Shown: positions 44,336 to 53,882 of the stretch, piece after piece
How positions within the stretch are numbered: the first letter of the stretch is position 1
Layout of the letters: every line of letters starts with the position of its first letter
Source: Brevibacillus reuszeri
GTDB lineage: Bacteria > Bacillota > Bacilli > Brevibacillales > Brevibacillaceae
Assembly (NCBI RefSeq): GCF_002897295.1
Contig: NZ_BEXF01000001.1
Coordinates: 124,001 to 188,000, forward strand
Direction: 5' to 3'
DNA length: 64,000 nucleotides
Translations under genes and position numbers: made by a program
The notes under the pieces: generated by a model
What the model was told of the DNA's origin: nothing
What the model saw: only the letters and a program-made list of their open reading frames with translations
Database searches by the model: none

Positions 44336-44884
44336 ATGGCACAACGTCTAATCGGGCTTCCAGCTCCAGACTTTACAATGGAAACAGCACTGGGTAACGG
44401 TAAAGAATTCGGAAAGGTTTCCCTGTCCGACTACCGTGGCAAATGGCTGGTACTGTTCTTCTATCCACTGGACTTCACTTTCGTTTGCCCAACTGAAATC
44501 ATCGCTATGAGCGATGCAATCGAAGACTTCGCTGATCTGGATGCAGAAGTACTGGGTGTATCTACTGACTCCGTTCACTCCCACCGCGCTTGGATCAACA
44601 CTCCACGCGACCAAAACGGTTTGGGTGGCCTGAACTACCCATTGGCTGCTGACTTCCTGAAAACTACTGCTCGTGACTACGGCGTACTGGATGAAGAAGG
44701 CGGACAAGCTTACCGCGGTCTGTTCATCATCGATCCAGAAGGCGTTCTGAAATATCAAGTAGTTACTGACCTGAACGTAGGTCGTTCTACAGACGAGACA
44801 CTGCGCGTATTGCAAGCTCTGCAATCCGGCGGACTGTGCCCAGCTAACTGGCGCCCAGGACAAGCTCAACTGTCTGCTAAGTAA
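44336..44884 (+). CDS. 2-Cys peroxiredoxin (AhpC/TSA family, YkuU-like)
   Basis: 182 residues; reduces hydrogen peroxide and organic hydroperoxides. The peroxidatic cysteine is in [12 protein letters not shown] (about residue 52) and the resolving cysteine in [11 protein letters not shown] near the C-terminus, so it is a typical 2-Cys enzyme. The start at 44336 ([13 protein letters not shown]) has AAGGAGG 8 bases upstream. The next gene encodes a YkuV-like thioredoxin-fold protein, so the pair matches B. subtilis ykuU-ykuV, in which YkuV may serve as reductant. Codon choice is strongly biased toward preferred codons, suggesting high expression. Confidence 0.94.
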   Translation: MAQRLIGLPAPDFTMETALGNGKEFGKVSLSDYRGKWLVLFFYPLDFTFVCPTEIIAMSDAIEDFADLDAEVLGVSTDSVHSHRAWINTPRDQNGLGGLNYPLAADFLKTTARDYGVLDEEGGQAYRGLFIIDPEGVLKYQVVTDLNVGRSTDETLRVLQALQSGGLCPANWRPGQAQLSAK

Positions 44885-44906
44885 TTACTGGAACACTCGT
44901 ACCGAA

Positions 44907-44945
44907 AAAGAGGGTCTAACATTTAGCTGTTAGGCCCTTTTTTTA
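44907..44945 (+). terminator. Intrinsic terminator after the peroxiredoxin gene
   Basis: Eleven-base arms 44911-44921 and 44928-44938 with one mismatch/G-U, long T-run. The following gene, 38 bases on, may be read only at a reduced level from the peroxiredoxin promoter. Confidence 0.88.
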
Positions 44946-44982
44946 ACGTATATGAATTTATAAAAAAGGGGTTGACCTATCC

Positions 44983-45435
44983 ATGCGTTTGCGCGAAGAA
45001 TTGCCTGATTTCCCTGGGATTACCGAATGGGTGAATGGACAGGTGACCAAAGCAGATTTGGCTGGTAGCCCGGTTTTGGTACACTTTTGGTCTGTAAGCT
45101 GCTACATGTGCAAGGAGTCCATGCCAAGCATCAACGAATGGCGCGACAAATATGCAGCAAATGGATTAAAAGTAATCGGTATTCACATGCCTCGTTCTGA
45201 AAAAGATACGGACATCGAAACGATCAAGCAAACGATTGCCGAGCACAACCTGACACACCCGATTGCCATTGATAATGATATGAAGACAGTGGATGCTTTC
45301 CAGAACGAATACGTCCCTGCCTTTTACCTCTTTGATGAAAACCTTCAGCTGCGCCATTTCCAGGCAGGCGAGAAGGGTCTAAACCTCGTGAAAAAACGTC
45401 TGTTTAGAATTTTGGGGATCGAAGAGGAATCCTAG
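44983..45435 (+). CDS. Thioredoxin-like thiol-disulfide oxidoreductase (YkuV-like)
   Basis: 150 residues with a thioredoxin/TlpA-like fold and active site SCYMCKESMP (CxxC about residues 40-43). HFWSVSCYMCK and later EYVPAFYLFDENLQLRHFQAGEKG closely recall B. subtilis YkuV. There is no signal peptide, so it acts in the cytoplasm, unlike the membrane-bound ResA proteins. It follows the peroxiredoxin gene as ykuV follows ykuU, which suggests electron transfer to that enzyme or a related redox task. Confidence 0.9.
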   Translation: MRLREELPDFPGITEWVNGQVTKADLAGSPVLVHFWSVSCYMCKESMPSINEWRDKYAANGLKVIGIHMPRSEKDTDIETIKQTIAEHNLTHPIAIDNDMKTVDAFQNEYVPAFYLFDENLQLRHFQAGEKGLNLVKKRLFRILGIEEES

Positions 45436-45494
45436 AATGTTCGTCTAATTATGTATGTGTAATGGATTGTACCTGATAGGAGGAAATGTAAACG

Positions 45495-45875
45495 ATGGAA
45501 TTCCCAAAAAACCTACGTTACAGTGAAGAGCATGAGTGGGTGCGAGTAGAAGGAAACAAAGCGTACATCGGAATCACTGCTTTTGCTCAATCAGAGCTGG
45601 GTGACATCGTGTTTGTTGAGTTGCCTGAAGTAGGGGCAACCATTCAGGCGGATGAGCCATTTGGCAGCGTAGAATCGGTTAAAACCGTTTCTGAACTGTA
45701 CGCTCCTGTAACTGGCACAGTACTGGAAGTGAACGGCAACCTGGAAGACGCTCCAGAACTGGTGAACTCCTCGCCGTACGAGCAAGCATGGATGATCGTC
45801 GTGGAATTGTCCGACGCAGCTGAGCTGGACAAGCTGATGGATGCAGACAAATACGAAGCGATGGTAAAAGAATAG
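45495..45875 (+). CDS. gcvH: Glycine cleavage system H protein
   Basis: 126-residue lipoyl carrier of the glycine cleavage complex; it shuttles the aminomethyl group between the P, T and L proteins and, in Bacillales, is also the entry point for protein lipoylation. The lipoyl lysine is Lys63 in [12 protein letters not shown]. An AGGAGG site lies before the ATG at 45495, and a terminator follows, so it is expressed alone, without gcvT/gcvP, which is usual in Bacillus relatives. Placement near the YusI-like gene recalls the B. subtilis gcvH neighbourhood. Confidence 0.97.
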   Translation: MEFPKNLRYSEEHEWVRVEGNKAYIGITAFAQSELGDIVFVELPEVGATIQADEPFGSVESVKTVSELYAPVTGTVLEVNGNLEDAPELVNSSPYEQAWMIVVELSDAAELDKLMDADKYEAMVKE

Positions 45876-45886
45876 GTAACAAAACG

Positions 45887-45917
45887 AAAAGCCGGGCGAT
45901 TAAGCCACGGCTTTTTT
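45887..45917. terminator. Terminator between gcvH and the ABC permease gene
   Basis: AAAAGCCG (45887-45894) and CGGCTTTT (45908-45915) arms, 13-base loop; A-run and T-run make it usable from both converging genes. Confidence 0.85.
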
Positions 45918-45932
45918 GGTGCGGATGTGACG

Positions 45933-46736
45933 TTACCCTTTAAAGCTGTCCTGCCATTTTAACAAGCGCGTTTCAAGTAAGCGGACGAATGAATCCGTCA
46001 CCTTCCCGCCAATCGCGAAAATGAAAATACCTACGAAGACAACGCCTGTCCGCATATAAGCCCTGGCATCCTGAATCATGAAGCCAATCCCTTGATCTGC
46101 CCCCATCAGCTCTGCTACAACAAGGCAGAGCCACGATACGCTAAGCGACAACCGCAGTCCGAGCAAGATGTTGGGCATGGCCGCAGGCAGCATCAGCTTA
46201 GTGATTTGATGGAATTTACTGAACTCCAAGACGCGGGCTACATCAAACAGCTTGGAATCCACGTTGCGAACACCGAGAAACGTGTTGACGTACATAGGAA
46301 AAAAGGCACCCATCGAGATTAACAAAATTTTGGACAGCTCCCCGAATCCGAACCACAAAATAAATAACGGGGTAATCGCGAGCAGTGGAACCGTCCGCAG
46401 CATTTGAATCGTAGGGTCAAGCATGGCTTCCGAGCGTTTGGAAAAGCCGACGAGAAGCCCAAATGCCAATCCTAACGAACCGCCAATCGCAAAGCCAGTC
46501 AACGCTCGCAGTACGCTGATTTGTAAATGATGAGTCAATTCCCCGGTAGTAATAATCGTCCAAAAATCGACGAAAATGCTGCTCGGAGCCGGGAATAGCA
46601 GGGGAGAGACGAAAGATAATTCAACAGCTGACTGCCAGAGCACCAGTGCGAGAACAGGCAAAAGGCTCCCGACCAGCAAGCGTTTTAGCTTGACGTTACC
46701 CGTCTTGTCTATGAGAGAAGGCTTGTTACCTTGCAT
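45933..46736 (-). CDS. ABC transporter permease, SsuC/TauC-type
   Basis: 267 residues, about six membrane helices, of the BPD_transp_1 family used for sulfonates, taurine, nitrate and related anions. The cytoplasmic EAA loop is present around residues 175-195 (AAMPNILLGLRLSLSVSW). It lies 13 bases after the ATPase gene on the same strand and forms the uptake transporter with it. The binding protein is encoded on the other strand beyond the LysR gene and is frameshifted in this sequence, so the system may not work at present. Confidence 0.9.
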   Translation of the reverse strand: MQGNKPSLIDKTGNVKLKRLLVGSLLPVLALVLWQSAVELSFVSPLLFPAPSSIFVDFWTIITTGELTHHLQISVLRALTGFAIGGSLGLAFGLLVGFSKRSEAMLDPTIQMLRTVPLLAITPLFILWFGFGELSKILLISMGAFFPMYVNTFLGVRNVDSKLFDVARVLEFSKFHQITKLMLPAAMPNILLGLRLSLSVSWLCLVVAELMGADQGIGFMIQDARAYMRTGVVFVGIFIFAIGGKVTDSFVRLLETRLLKWQDSFKG

Positions 46737-46749
46737 AGGAGACTCCTTT

Positions 46750-47523
46750 CTAAATGACCCAGGTGCATTCGGGCGTTTCTTCTGTTTTTTCCAGCGCTCT
46801 CAGCACCCGCGAACGCAGCTCCTGAAAGGCACTGCCGACCCGATTTCGCGGATGAGACAGGTCATTTGCGATAACAGCTTTGATGCGTCCGGGGCGTGCA
46901 TCCATGACGATAATACGGCTAGACAAAAATACGGCCTCGTCGATATCATGCGTCACAAGCAGCATGGTGGTTTTGTTGCGCCGCCAAATGTCCAGGAGAA
47001 CCTCTTGCATATGGTTTCTCGTGAAGGCGTCCAATGCCCCAAATGGTTCATCTAAAAGCAATACCTGTGGCTGACGCATCAATGCTCTGGCAATGGCAAC
47101 GCGCTGTGACATCCCACCGGACAGCTGCTTCGGATACGCCTTTTCAAAGCCTTCGAGACGGACGAGCTTGATCATTTCCTGGACGCGGTTTCGTATGTCA
47201 GCATCCCCCAGAGAAAGATTCGCTGCGATGTTTTTTTCGACGGTCAGCCAAGGGAACAGGCGATGCTCCTGAAAAATGAAGCCCTTTTGCCTGCTCGGCC
47301 GATCCACCTGTTGTCCACCAAGCAGCACGGACCCTTCGTGGTCTGTATCCAGTCCTGCAATGATTTTGAGTAGTGTGCTTTTTCCGCATCCACTCGGTCC
47401 GATGATCGAGACGAATTCGCCCTCTTTTACAGAGAGGTCAATCCGATCCAGGACATGTGTGATTGATCCAGCATTTTGGAACGATTTATTCACTTTTTTG
47501 ATTTCTAACGTTGGGCTGGACAT
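46750..47523 (-). CDS. ABC transporter ATP-binding protein, SsuB/TauB-type
   Basis: 257 residues of the nitrate/sulfonate/taurine ATPase group: Walker [10 protein letters not shown] (about 40-48), signature LSGGMSQR (about 138-145), Walker [13 protein letters not shown] and switch VTHDIDEA. It is followed by the permease 13 bases later. With an SsuA-like lipoprotein and a LysR regulator beside it, import of an organosulfur compound is the leading guess; the sequence does not fix the substrate. Confidence 0.92.
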   Translation of the reverse strand: MSSPTLEIKKVNKSFQNAGSITHVLDRIDLSVKEGEFVSIIGPSGCGKSTLLKIIAGLDTDHEGSVLLGGQQVDRPSRQKGFIFQEHRLFPWLTVEKNIAANLSLGDADIRNRVQEMIKLVRLEGFEKAYPKQLSGGMSQRVAIARALMRQPQVLLLDEPFGALDAFTRNHMQEVLLDIWRRNKTTMLLVTHDIDEAVFLSSRIIVMDARPGRIKAVIANDLSHPRNRVGSAFQELRSRVLRALEKTEETPECTWVI

Positions 47524-47658
47524 GGCGTTCCTCCTTGCCTTTCACAGGCTTTTCGGGCGATGGCTGCTTGATAATGTTGAACATCATAACATCGGCAATA
47601 TAACGCGTAAATTGTCTATGATTTATAGCGTCATAACCTCCAGTTATGTTTGAAGCCA

Positions 47659-48564
47659 CTAGAAAAATTTGTGATACTCCTGAATTAAGTAATTCATAAA
47701 TTCCTTTTGAGCGATGGAAAAATGTCTGTTCTTTTTTCTTGCCCACCCCAGCGAAACCGTATTGGGTTCATGGTCGACAAGCGGAATCGCTATCAGCTCC
47801 CCGTTCAAAATGTAAGGGTCCTTGAGCATGCTGAATTCGATAAAAAAGCCGATGGCAGTGCTCTCGATAATCGTGCGTTTCAATATTTCGATATTGTTGG
47901 AGGTAAAAATAATGGATAAAGGTCCGTGTTGATTCATGAAGCTCTGCATGAACCAATCATGAAAGTTGTTGTCAATATTTACGAACGAATGCCCCAGGAT
48001 GTCTTGTGGCGTCAAGCTTTCTTTGGAGGCCAGTGGAGATTGCCTGCCAACGCAAACGACCATTCTTGACTTGAGAATTTCCTGCATGACGAGATCCTTG
48101 ACCTGATTTTCCGGATGTGTGTCCAGATAGATGAGCCCAAGATCCGTCCGTTCTTCCTTTAGATCCTGGACGACGTCCTCTGAATTTTTGGAGATGATAT
48201 CCAGCTTTACCTTTGGATAATCCTTTTTAAAATGGACGATGGACCGCGACAGAATCGCCATAAAATTAGGGCCGACAGAAAAGCGTACCTCGCCTTGCAA
48301 AAGGGAGCTTTCAATTTGTGATTCCTCTTTGATTTCCTCGATTTTCGCCAAAATTTCGCTGACTTTTTCGATAATGACTTCGCCGCGCCGCGTAGGTGTA
48401 CAGCCTACCCGTGACCGCTTAAACAGCTCAATCCCCAATTCTTTTTCCAGCTTGGACAATGATTTGCTGACGCCCGCTTGCGAGACATGCAGCTGCTCGG
48501 CGGCAATCGAAATAGAACCTGTCTTGGCAATCGCTGCCACGTACTCAAGCTGCTCAATATTCAT
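47659..48564 (-). CDS. LysR-type transcriptional regulator
   Basis: 301 residues: winged helix-turn-helix at the N-terminus (MNIEQLEYVAAIAKTGSIS, then AAEQLHVSQAGVSKSLSKLE) and a periplasmic-binding-protein-like effector domain from about residue 90. It is divergent from the substrate-binding protein gene, the usual position for a LysR regulator of that gene, and precedes the ATPase and permease genes on its own strand. A palindrome at 48588-48623 is a candidate operator. The leader contains a run of eight G (48576-48583) close to the ribosome site. Confidence 0.92.
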   Translation of the reverse strand: MNIEQLEYVAAIAKTGSISIAAEQLHVSQAGVSKSLSKLEKELGIELFKRSRVGCTPTRRGEVIIEKVSEILAKIEEIKEESQIESSLLQGEVRFSVGPNFMAILSRSIVHFKKDYPKVKLDIISKNSEDVVQDLKEERTDLGLIYLDTHPENQVKDLVMQEILKSRMVVCVGRQSPLASKESLTPQDILGHSFVNIDNNFHDWFMQSFMNQHGPLSIIFTSNNIEILKRTIIESTAIGFFIEFSMLKDPYILNGELIAIPLVDHEPNTVSLGWARKKNRHFSIAQKEFMNYLIQEYHKFF

Positions 48565-48587
48565 CTATCCATCCACCCCCCCCACAC

Positions 48588-48623
48588 ATAACTAAAATTC
48601 ATATAGCTATAATACTAAGTTAT
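48588..48623. promoter_or_regulatory. Palindromic candidate LysR operator
   Basis: ATAACT and AGTTAT form the ends of an imperfect 36-base palindrome with inner ATA/TAT pairs, in the AT-rich divergent region between the LysR gene and the binding-protein gene. Ten of eighteen base pairs are symmetrical, including all six at the ends. Confidence 0.5.
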
Positions 48624-48692
48624 TTTACTGGATTTGTCGGATATAATACAATCGAAAAAAATAACAACCTTTCAGGCAGAGGAGAATGTCCC

Positions 48693-49704
48693 ATGAAAGC
48701 TGCACCGCGCTTCAAAAAAATCTCTTTACTCATCTTGATGACAATAATCGGCACGCTGCTTTTGTCTGCTTGCTCGGGTGGTGCGGGTAGCTCCGGCGAG
48801 TCGGGAAAAGAAAAAGCAACGGTCAACATCGCCGTCAATGGCGGATTAAATCTGCTTAGCATCGCCAAGAACAAAGGCTGGTTCGAAGAGGAATTCAAAA
48901 AGGTCAATGCGGACGTACAGTGGCATGAATTCCAAAGCAGTGCAACCACTTTTGGAAGGAATTATTACTGACCGCATCGACTTTTCGTTCATCGGAGACG
49001 GGACGCTGGTGACAGGCGCCGCGGCAAAATCACCAATCAAAGCGATCTCTGTTACAGGAGTAGAGGGCAACCAAAACAGTATCATCGTCAAGCCAGACAG
49101 CCCAATCCAATCGATTGCCGACCTGAAGGGCAAAACGATCGCCATCGCAAAAGGCTCCTCCGCACATATCTTTCTGATCAAGGCACTGGAGAAAAACGGT
49201 CTGAAGGAATCCGATGTGAAGCTGGTACAGCTGCAGCCGGATGAAGCCAATCCCGCTTTTCAAACAGGAAAAGTAGATGCATGGGGCATCTGGGACCCAT
49301 TCGTAACGACGGAGGTTCAATCGAATCGCGCTCGTATTGTAGCGAGTGTCAAGACGATGAATTTCGTAGCGCCAGCAGTGATGATCGGACGAGATAAATT
49401 TTTGCAGGAGCATCCGGATTTGACAGAAGTTTATCTCAAGGTGTATCAGCGCGCAGTCGAGTGGCTGCCAAACAATATTGATGAAGCAGCAGACATTTTG
49501 TCCAAGGAGCGGAAAATGGATAAGGCCCTTGTGAAAACGCTGTTGGAAAATACGCACTACATCAATGCGCCGATTTCAGCTGATATCGCCAGCTCCATCC
49601 AATCTACTGCAGACATCTTGGCCGTATCCGGAACGATTAAGGAAAAGGTAGACATGAGCAAGTCGTACGACAATTCGTTTTTGGAAAAGGCGTTGAAAAA
49701 GTAA
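48693..49704 (+). pseudogene. Frameshifted SsuA-like substrate-binding lipoprotein
   Basis: The first frame (from ATG 48693) gives a lipoprotein signal (lipobox LLSAC, Cys27) and the start of a sulfonate/nitrate-type binding protein (VNIAVNGGLNLLSIAKNKGWFEEEF) but ends at about 48971. The second frame continues the same family (LLEGIITDRIDFSFIGDGTL, then VEGNQNSIIVKPDSPI) to 49704. Removing one A from the AA at 48944-48945 joins them as SSAPLLEGI and yields about 336 residues, the normal length. So a one-base insertion, or a sequencing error, breaks the gene. It belongs with the permease and ATPase at 45933-47523. Confidence 0.88.
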
Positions 49705-49748
49705 GACGCACAAAAGACAAATACATTCAAACGATCTGAGGGAAAACG

Positions 49749-50228
49749 ATGAGCACAAACAGAGAGCAATCGATTCGTAATTACGAGAACACTGGCGTGA
49801 AAATAAGAGCGAGCGTAGAAGGATTAGAAGAAGAGCTGCTGCAGTGGAAGCCAGCACCGAGTAAATGGAGCATGAACGAAATCATTATCCATTTGATCGA
49901 TTCCAATATTGTCAATTCGTATCGGATTCGCAAAATCATCTCTGAGCCTGTGACGTCACTCGCGACCTTTGCGCATGATGACTGGGTGCAAAATCAGCGG
50001 TTAAACGATACTTCCACGGAGGAATTACTCGCCGTATATGAAGCGATCACGCGATATAACAGCTTCCTGCTGCAGCAATTGACAGAGGAAGACTGGCAAA
50101 AGTACGGGCTGAAAGGCGAGGAGCCAATCTCTGTTTCCCATATCGTCGATAAATTCATTTGCAACCATGTCGAAATTCATTTGAATCAGATTGAACGAAA
50201 TAAGCAGGCTTTTTCCGAACAGAAGTAG
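49749..50228 (+). CDS. DinB-family putative metal-dependent hydrolase
   Basis: 159 residues of the four-helix DinB/YfiT-like fold. Candidate metal histidines are in IIHLIDS (about residue 47) and in CNHVEIHLNQIE (about 138-142), the three-histidine pattern of this superfamily, whose members include bacillithiol-dependent transferases and other enzymes. It lies 44 bases after the binding-protein gene and 43 before an M20 hydrolase gene, all on the same strand, so it may act on an imported thiol or sulfur compound. That is inference from context only. Confidence 0.82.
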   Translation: MSTNREQSIRNYENTGVKIRASVEGLEEELLQWKPAPSKWSMNEIIIHLIDSNIVNSYRIRKIISEPVTSLATFAHDDWVQNQRLNDTSTEELLAVYEAITRYNSFLLQQLTEEDWQKYGLKGEEPISVSHIVDKFICNHVEIHLNQIERNKQAFSEQK

Positions 50229-50271
50229 CAGAGAAAGAGCTAGGGGATCACCTAGCAAGGAGGTTGAAGCC

Positions 50272-51456
50272 ATGGCCTACGAAACGCTTCTGAAGCAGGC
50301 GGAGGCAATCCACGATCAAGTAATAGCTTGGAGAAGATACCTGCATCAATATCCCGAAGTTTCCTTCGCCGAGAAAAAAACGTCTCATTATATAGAAATG
50401 GCGCTAAAATCGATTCCTAATCTGGTCGTTACGCGTCCGACGCCAACGAGTGTGATGGCAAGACTTATCGGGAAGCAGCCGGGGAAAACGCTCGCCATCC
50501 GCGCAGACATTGACGCGCTCCCCATTCAGGAGGAAAATGATTTTCCATTCGTCTCCCAAAATGCAGGAGCCATGCACGCATGCGGACATGATGGTCATAC
50601 GGCGATGTTGCTAGGTGCGGCATCCGTTTTGGCAACCTATCAAGACAGTTTGGAGGGCGAAATCCGCTTTCTTTTCCAGCATGCAGAGGAGCTGCCTCCG
50701 GGCGGTGCAGAGGAAATGATCGAGGCTGGTGTCATGGACGGGGTAGACTGGGTCATCGGGGCGCATCTGCAATCGCCTGTCGAGACAGGAAAGGTTGGGG
50801 TAATCACAGGACCGATGCTCACTTCGCCAGATACGTTTACGATCACATTGCATGGCAAGGGCGGTCACGCCGCCGAACCGCATCGCACAGTAGACACGAT
50901 CGCGATCGGAGCCTTAGTGGTGACAGGCTTGCAGCACATGGTTTCACGCGTGTTTAATCCAGTTGATCCACTCGTTGTGTCCGTGACGAAATTCATTGGA
51001 GGCCATACACATAATGTGATTCCGGGCAGTGTCGAGCTTAGCGGTACCGTTCGCTGCATGAACTCTGAGCTCAGGCGGCAAGTGCCAGACAGGATGAAGC
51101 AAATAGTAGAAGGCATAGCCCAGTCGTATGATGCTACAGCAGAAATGAAGTACATGTTTGGGTATCGACCAGTCATCAATCATGAGGAAGTGACCAGAAT
51201 CGTCGAGGAAACAGCAGTCGAGCTGTTTGGAGAAAAAGCCGTGTACCGAATAACGCCAAGCATGGCAGCTGACGATTTCTCTGCCTTTCAAAATAAAGCA
51301 GCCGGGACGTATTTCAACATTGGTGCAGGGAATCAGGCACAAGGAATTGTACATCCGCATCATCATCCGAAATTTACGATTGACGAAGCCTCTCTTACTA
51401 TCGGCGTCAAAATGTTTGTTGTTACAGCAGCTAAAATGCTTGGATTAAAAGGATAG
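50272..51456 (+). CDS. M20 family metallo-amidohydrolase
   Basis: 394 residues of the M20D amidohydrolase group (N-acyl amino acid deacylase type, compare YtnL/AmaA): RADIDALPIQEE (metal aspartate), HACGHDGHTAMLLGAA (metal histidine and cysteine), HAEELPPGGAEEM (catalytic glutamate pair) and HHHPKFTIDEASL near the C-terminus. The start at 50272 has AAGGAGG upstream. In B. subtilis, related deacylases sit beside SsuABC/YtlABCD-like uptake genes for sulfur compounds; here too it lies in the uptake locus, which suggests release of a sulfur amino acid from an N-acyl form. Confidence 0.9.
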   Translation: MAYETLLKQAEAIHDQVIAWRRYLHQYPEVSFAEKKTSHYIEMALKSIPNLVVTRPTPTSVMARLIGKQPGKTLAIRADIDALPIQEENDFPFVSQNAGAMHACGHDGHTAMLLGAASVLATYQDSLEGEIRFLFQHAEELPPGGAEEMIEAGVMDGVDWVIGAHLQSPVETGKVGVITGPMLTSPDTFTITLHGKGGHAAEPHRTVDTIAIGALVVTGLQHMVSRVFNPVDPLVVSVTKFIGGHTHNVIPGSVELSGTVRCMNSELRRQVPDRMKQIVEGIAQSYDATAEMKYMFGYRPVINHEEVTRIVEETAVELFGEKAVYRITPSMAADDFSAFQNKAAGTYFNIGAGNQAQGIVHPHHHPKFTIDEASLTIGVKMFVVTAAKMLGLKG

Positions 51457-51463
51457 GAAAACA

Positions 51464-51504
51464 AAAAGAGGGTTGCCCGTTTGGTGTACGGACAACCTTC
51501 TTTT
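51464..51504. terminator. Bidirectional terminator between the M20 and chemoreceptor genes
   Basis: Arms 51465-51475 and 51493-51503 (one G-U) plus an inner CCCG/CGG helix, A-run left and T-run right, between converging genes. Confidence 0.82.
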
Positions 51505-51529
51505 GTCGTGCCAGGTTGGGATGAAAAGC

Positions 51530-53584
51530 TTAGCTGAGCTTAAAGGTGCGGATGGCATCGTTCATTTCTTCTGCCATTTTGGCCAGCATGGTCGCAGCTG
51601 CGGAAATTTCCTGCATGGACGCGTTTTGCTCTTCCGCTGCGGCAGCAACGGTTTGCGAATTGCTAGCAGACTGCTCAGCTACCAGAGAAATGTTGCTGAT
51701 CGCAGTAACGATCGTCTGCATCTGCTGGCTGATTTGACGCATTTCTGAAGAGACCTCTTCGGTGCGCTCAAACAATTGGGCAGCAGAGCCTGTAATTTGT
51801 TCAAAAGCGGTTCCAGTAGACTGTACGAGTGACATCCCTTCACTAAGAATCGTCGAGCCATGCGTCATGGCGTTAATCGCTGATTCTGTATCGCGTTGAA
51901 TATCTGCCACAATGGTGCTTACCTGTTCGGCTGCGGAGCTGGATTGTTCCGCGAGCTTGCGTACCTCATCGGCTACGACTGCAAAGCCACGTCCTTGTTC
52001 TCCGGCACGCGCTGCCTCGATGGCTGCATTCAGTGCTAGGAGATTGGTTTGGGCGGCAATTGTCGTAATAAGGGAAATCATTTGTCCAATTTCCTCAGAG
52101 CGACGTCCCAGAGCATTGACGATGCCTGCTGTTTGATTCATTTGCGCGTGGATCACATTCATATGTTCAACTGTTTTCACGGCCATCTGGTTGCCCTCGG
52201 TTGCCTGACGGTTTGTCTCAGCAGTAGAGCTGCTGACTTCCTCGATGCCTTTTTCCATGACGGAAATATGCTGAGCGATTTCTGTAATGACATCGCTGCC
52301 TTGGTTCGTCGCTTCCACCTGTTGCTCGGTGCCGTAGGCGATTTCTTGTACGGATTGGGCGATTTGCTCGGTAGCTCTGCTTGTTTGTTCGGCACTTGCC
52401 ATTAGCTGCTCGGAAGTGGCTGCTACCTGCTGAGCACTGTAGCTGACCTGACCCAGGGTCTCGCGAAGGGTGGTTGTCATTGCGTTGAAGCGGCTTGCCA
52501 TGACGCCCATCTCATCTACGGTTTTAATATCCATGGAAGCAGTGAAGTCCCCATTGGAAAGAGCGTGTGACAGCTGATTCGCACGATCAATTTGTTTCGT
52601 CAAATATTTGCTGAAGAAGTAAATGACAGCGATCAGAATCAACAAACCAAACAAACTCACAGCACAGAGCAGGTAAAATAGGGCGCTGAGGGGCGCATTG
52701 AACTCATCTTCAGGCATGACGAGAGCCAGGGTCCAATTGGTCTGAGGTATTTTTTGGAAATAAAGGCGATTGACGCCATTGTCTGCGGTGAAGGTTTTCA
52801 TGCCTTCTTGTTCTGCAAGAATAGCCGCTCCAGCTTCTGAAAAGGATGTATTTTCCTCTGTTTGAATCGTTTTGTGCATGAGCTTTTCTGATTCAGGATG
52901 GGACAAGTATTGACCGGATTTATCCAGCAAAAACGCCCAGCCTGTTTCACCGACTTTTGTACCTGAAACCATTTTTTGTATGTCTGTGAGTGTAATATCG
53001 TCTGTAGCTACACCTAGCAGCTTTTTGTCTGTCGTGTAAAAGGGTGCGACGACAGTCATCATCGAAACACCTGAAACATCGTCAAAATACGGCTCCGAAT
53101 AATCTGTTTTGTTTTTGGTTCCGATCCCTACCTTGTACCAATCCTGATTTGGGTAGTTGTAGGAAGCAGTGCTGTAATCGTAGGTGATGCGTACCTTGCC
53201 GTCTTCCTTTGTTCCATAGGTGGCGACGTATTGCTTATTTGGGTCGAATGCGTACGGTTCCATGAAAATACCCATTCCCACGGAGGTTTCGTTAATAAGC
53301 ACGGTTTTGGTAAGCAGGGAATCCAGCTGTTCCAACGAATAAGTAATAGGTGTCATTTCGATAAAGCGAGCCATACTCTCTGTTACTTTGCTATGTTCCT
53401 CTAGTTGGCCTTCTACCTTGTCACTGAGCAAGTCCAGTTGGAAGTTCATTTTGTCACTTAATTCCTTGTTCAGCAGGGAGACTGAGAATAAAAATGCAAT
53501 ACTCATGACGAGAAGCAGAGTAAGAATAATGACTGGCAATGTGATTGTAAGTGTACGTGCACGCAAGCTTTTAAACCTAAACAT
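51530..53584 (-). CDS. Methyl-accepting chemotaxis protein
   Basis: 684 residues: first membrane helix about 12-32, an extracytoplasmic double-Cache-like sensor (about 33-295; [19 protein letters not shown], then [19 protein letters not shown]), second helix about 300-322, HAMP (about 323-375) and a long cytoplasmic signalling domain with the hairpin tip [20 protein letters not shown], where CheA/CheW dock. Cache sensors usually bind amino acids or small organic acids. It is preceded by a sigma-D promoter, as motility genes are, and stands alone. The ligand is unknown. Confidence 0.95.
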   Translation of the reverse strand: MFRFKSLRARTLTITLPVIILTLLLVMSIAFLFSVSLLNKELSDKMNFQLDLLSDKVEGQLEEHSKVTESMARFIEMTPITYSLEQLDSLLTKTVLINETSVGMGIFMEPYAFDPNKQYVATYGTKEDGKVRITYDYSTASYNYPNQDWYKVGIGTKNKTDYSEPYFDDVSGVSMMTVVAPFYTTDKKLLGVATDDITLTDIQKMVSGTKVGETGWAFLLDKSGQYLSHPESEKLMHKTIQTEENTSFSEAGAAILAEQEGMKTFTADNGVNRLYFQKIPQTNWTLALVMPEDEFNAPLSALFYLLCAVSLFGLLILIAVIYFFSKYLTKQIDRANQLSHALSNGDFTASMDIKTVDEMGVMASRFNAMTTTLRETLGQVSYSAQQVAATSEQLMASAEQTSRATEQIAQSVQEIAYGTEQQVEATNQGSDVITEIAQHISVMEKGIEEVSSSTAETNRQATEGNQMAVKTVEHMNVIHAQMNQTAGIVNALGRRSEEIGQMISLITTIAAQTNLLALNAAIEAARAGEQGRGFAVVADEVRKLAEQSSSAAEQVSTIVADIQRDTESAINAMTHGSTILSEGMSLVQSTGTAFEQITGSAAQLFERTEEVSSEMRQISQQMQTIVTAISNISLVAEQSASNSQTVAAAAEEQNASMQEISAAATMLAKMAEEMNDAIRTFKLS

Positions 53585-53628
53585 ACAGTAGCTCCTTTAT
53601 AGTGTAAGTAGATGACTAACTATTCCCT

Positions 53629-53654
53629 ATATCGGCATTTATAAAACTTCTTTA
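53629..53654 (-). promoter_or_regulatory. Sigma-D (flagellar sigma) promoter of the chemoreceptor
   Basis: Minus strand TAAA (53654-53651), 14-base spacer, GCCGATAT (53636-53629). The -10 is a perfect match to the Bacillus sigma-D consensus and lies about 45 bases before the chemoreceptor start. Confidence 0.87.
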
Positions 53655-53882
53655 TATCCCTTTAGGCAAATGTGGGAAAAATTTCAAACTAGTCAGAAAA
53701 CGTTGCCGGGTACTAGGGGATTCGAGTACAATAGGAAGACAAATTGACAAATTCTTGTTACCAAAAACCTACTGGTATCTTTTGCGGGTAGAGAGTCAGA
53801 GGGGTAATGGGCTACAATGCGAATACAGACAGAGTGTCGCCGAGACGAAAGTGTTTGTTTGGCGAAGAAGGAGGGAGACTAT

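Noticed and set aside
48907..49704. Treating the second binding-protein fragment as a separate gene starting at 48907
   Set aside because: It has no signal peptide or ribosome site and begins in the middle of a binding-protein domain; joining with the upstream frame by removing one base gives a complete family member.
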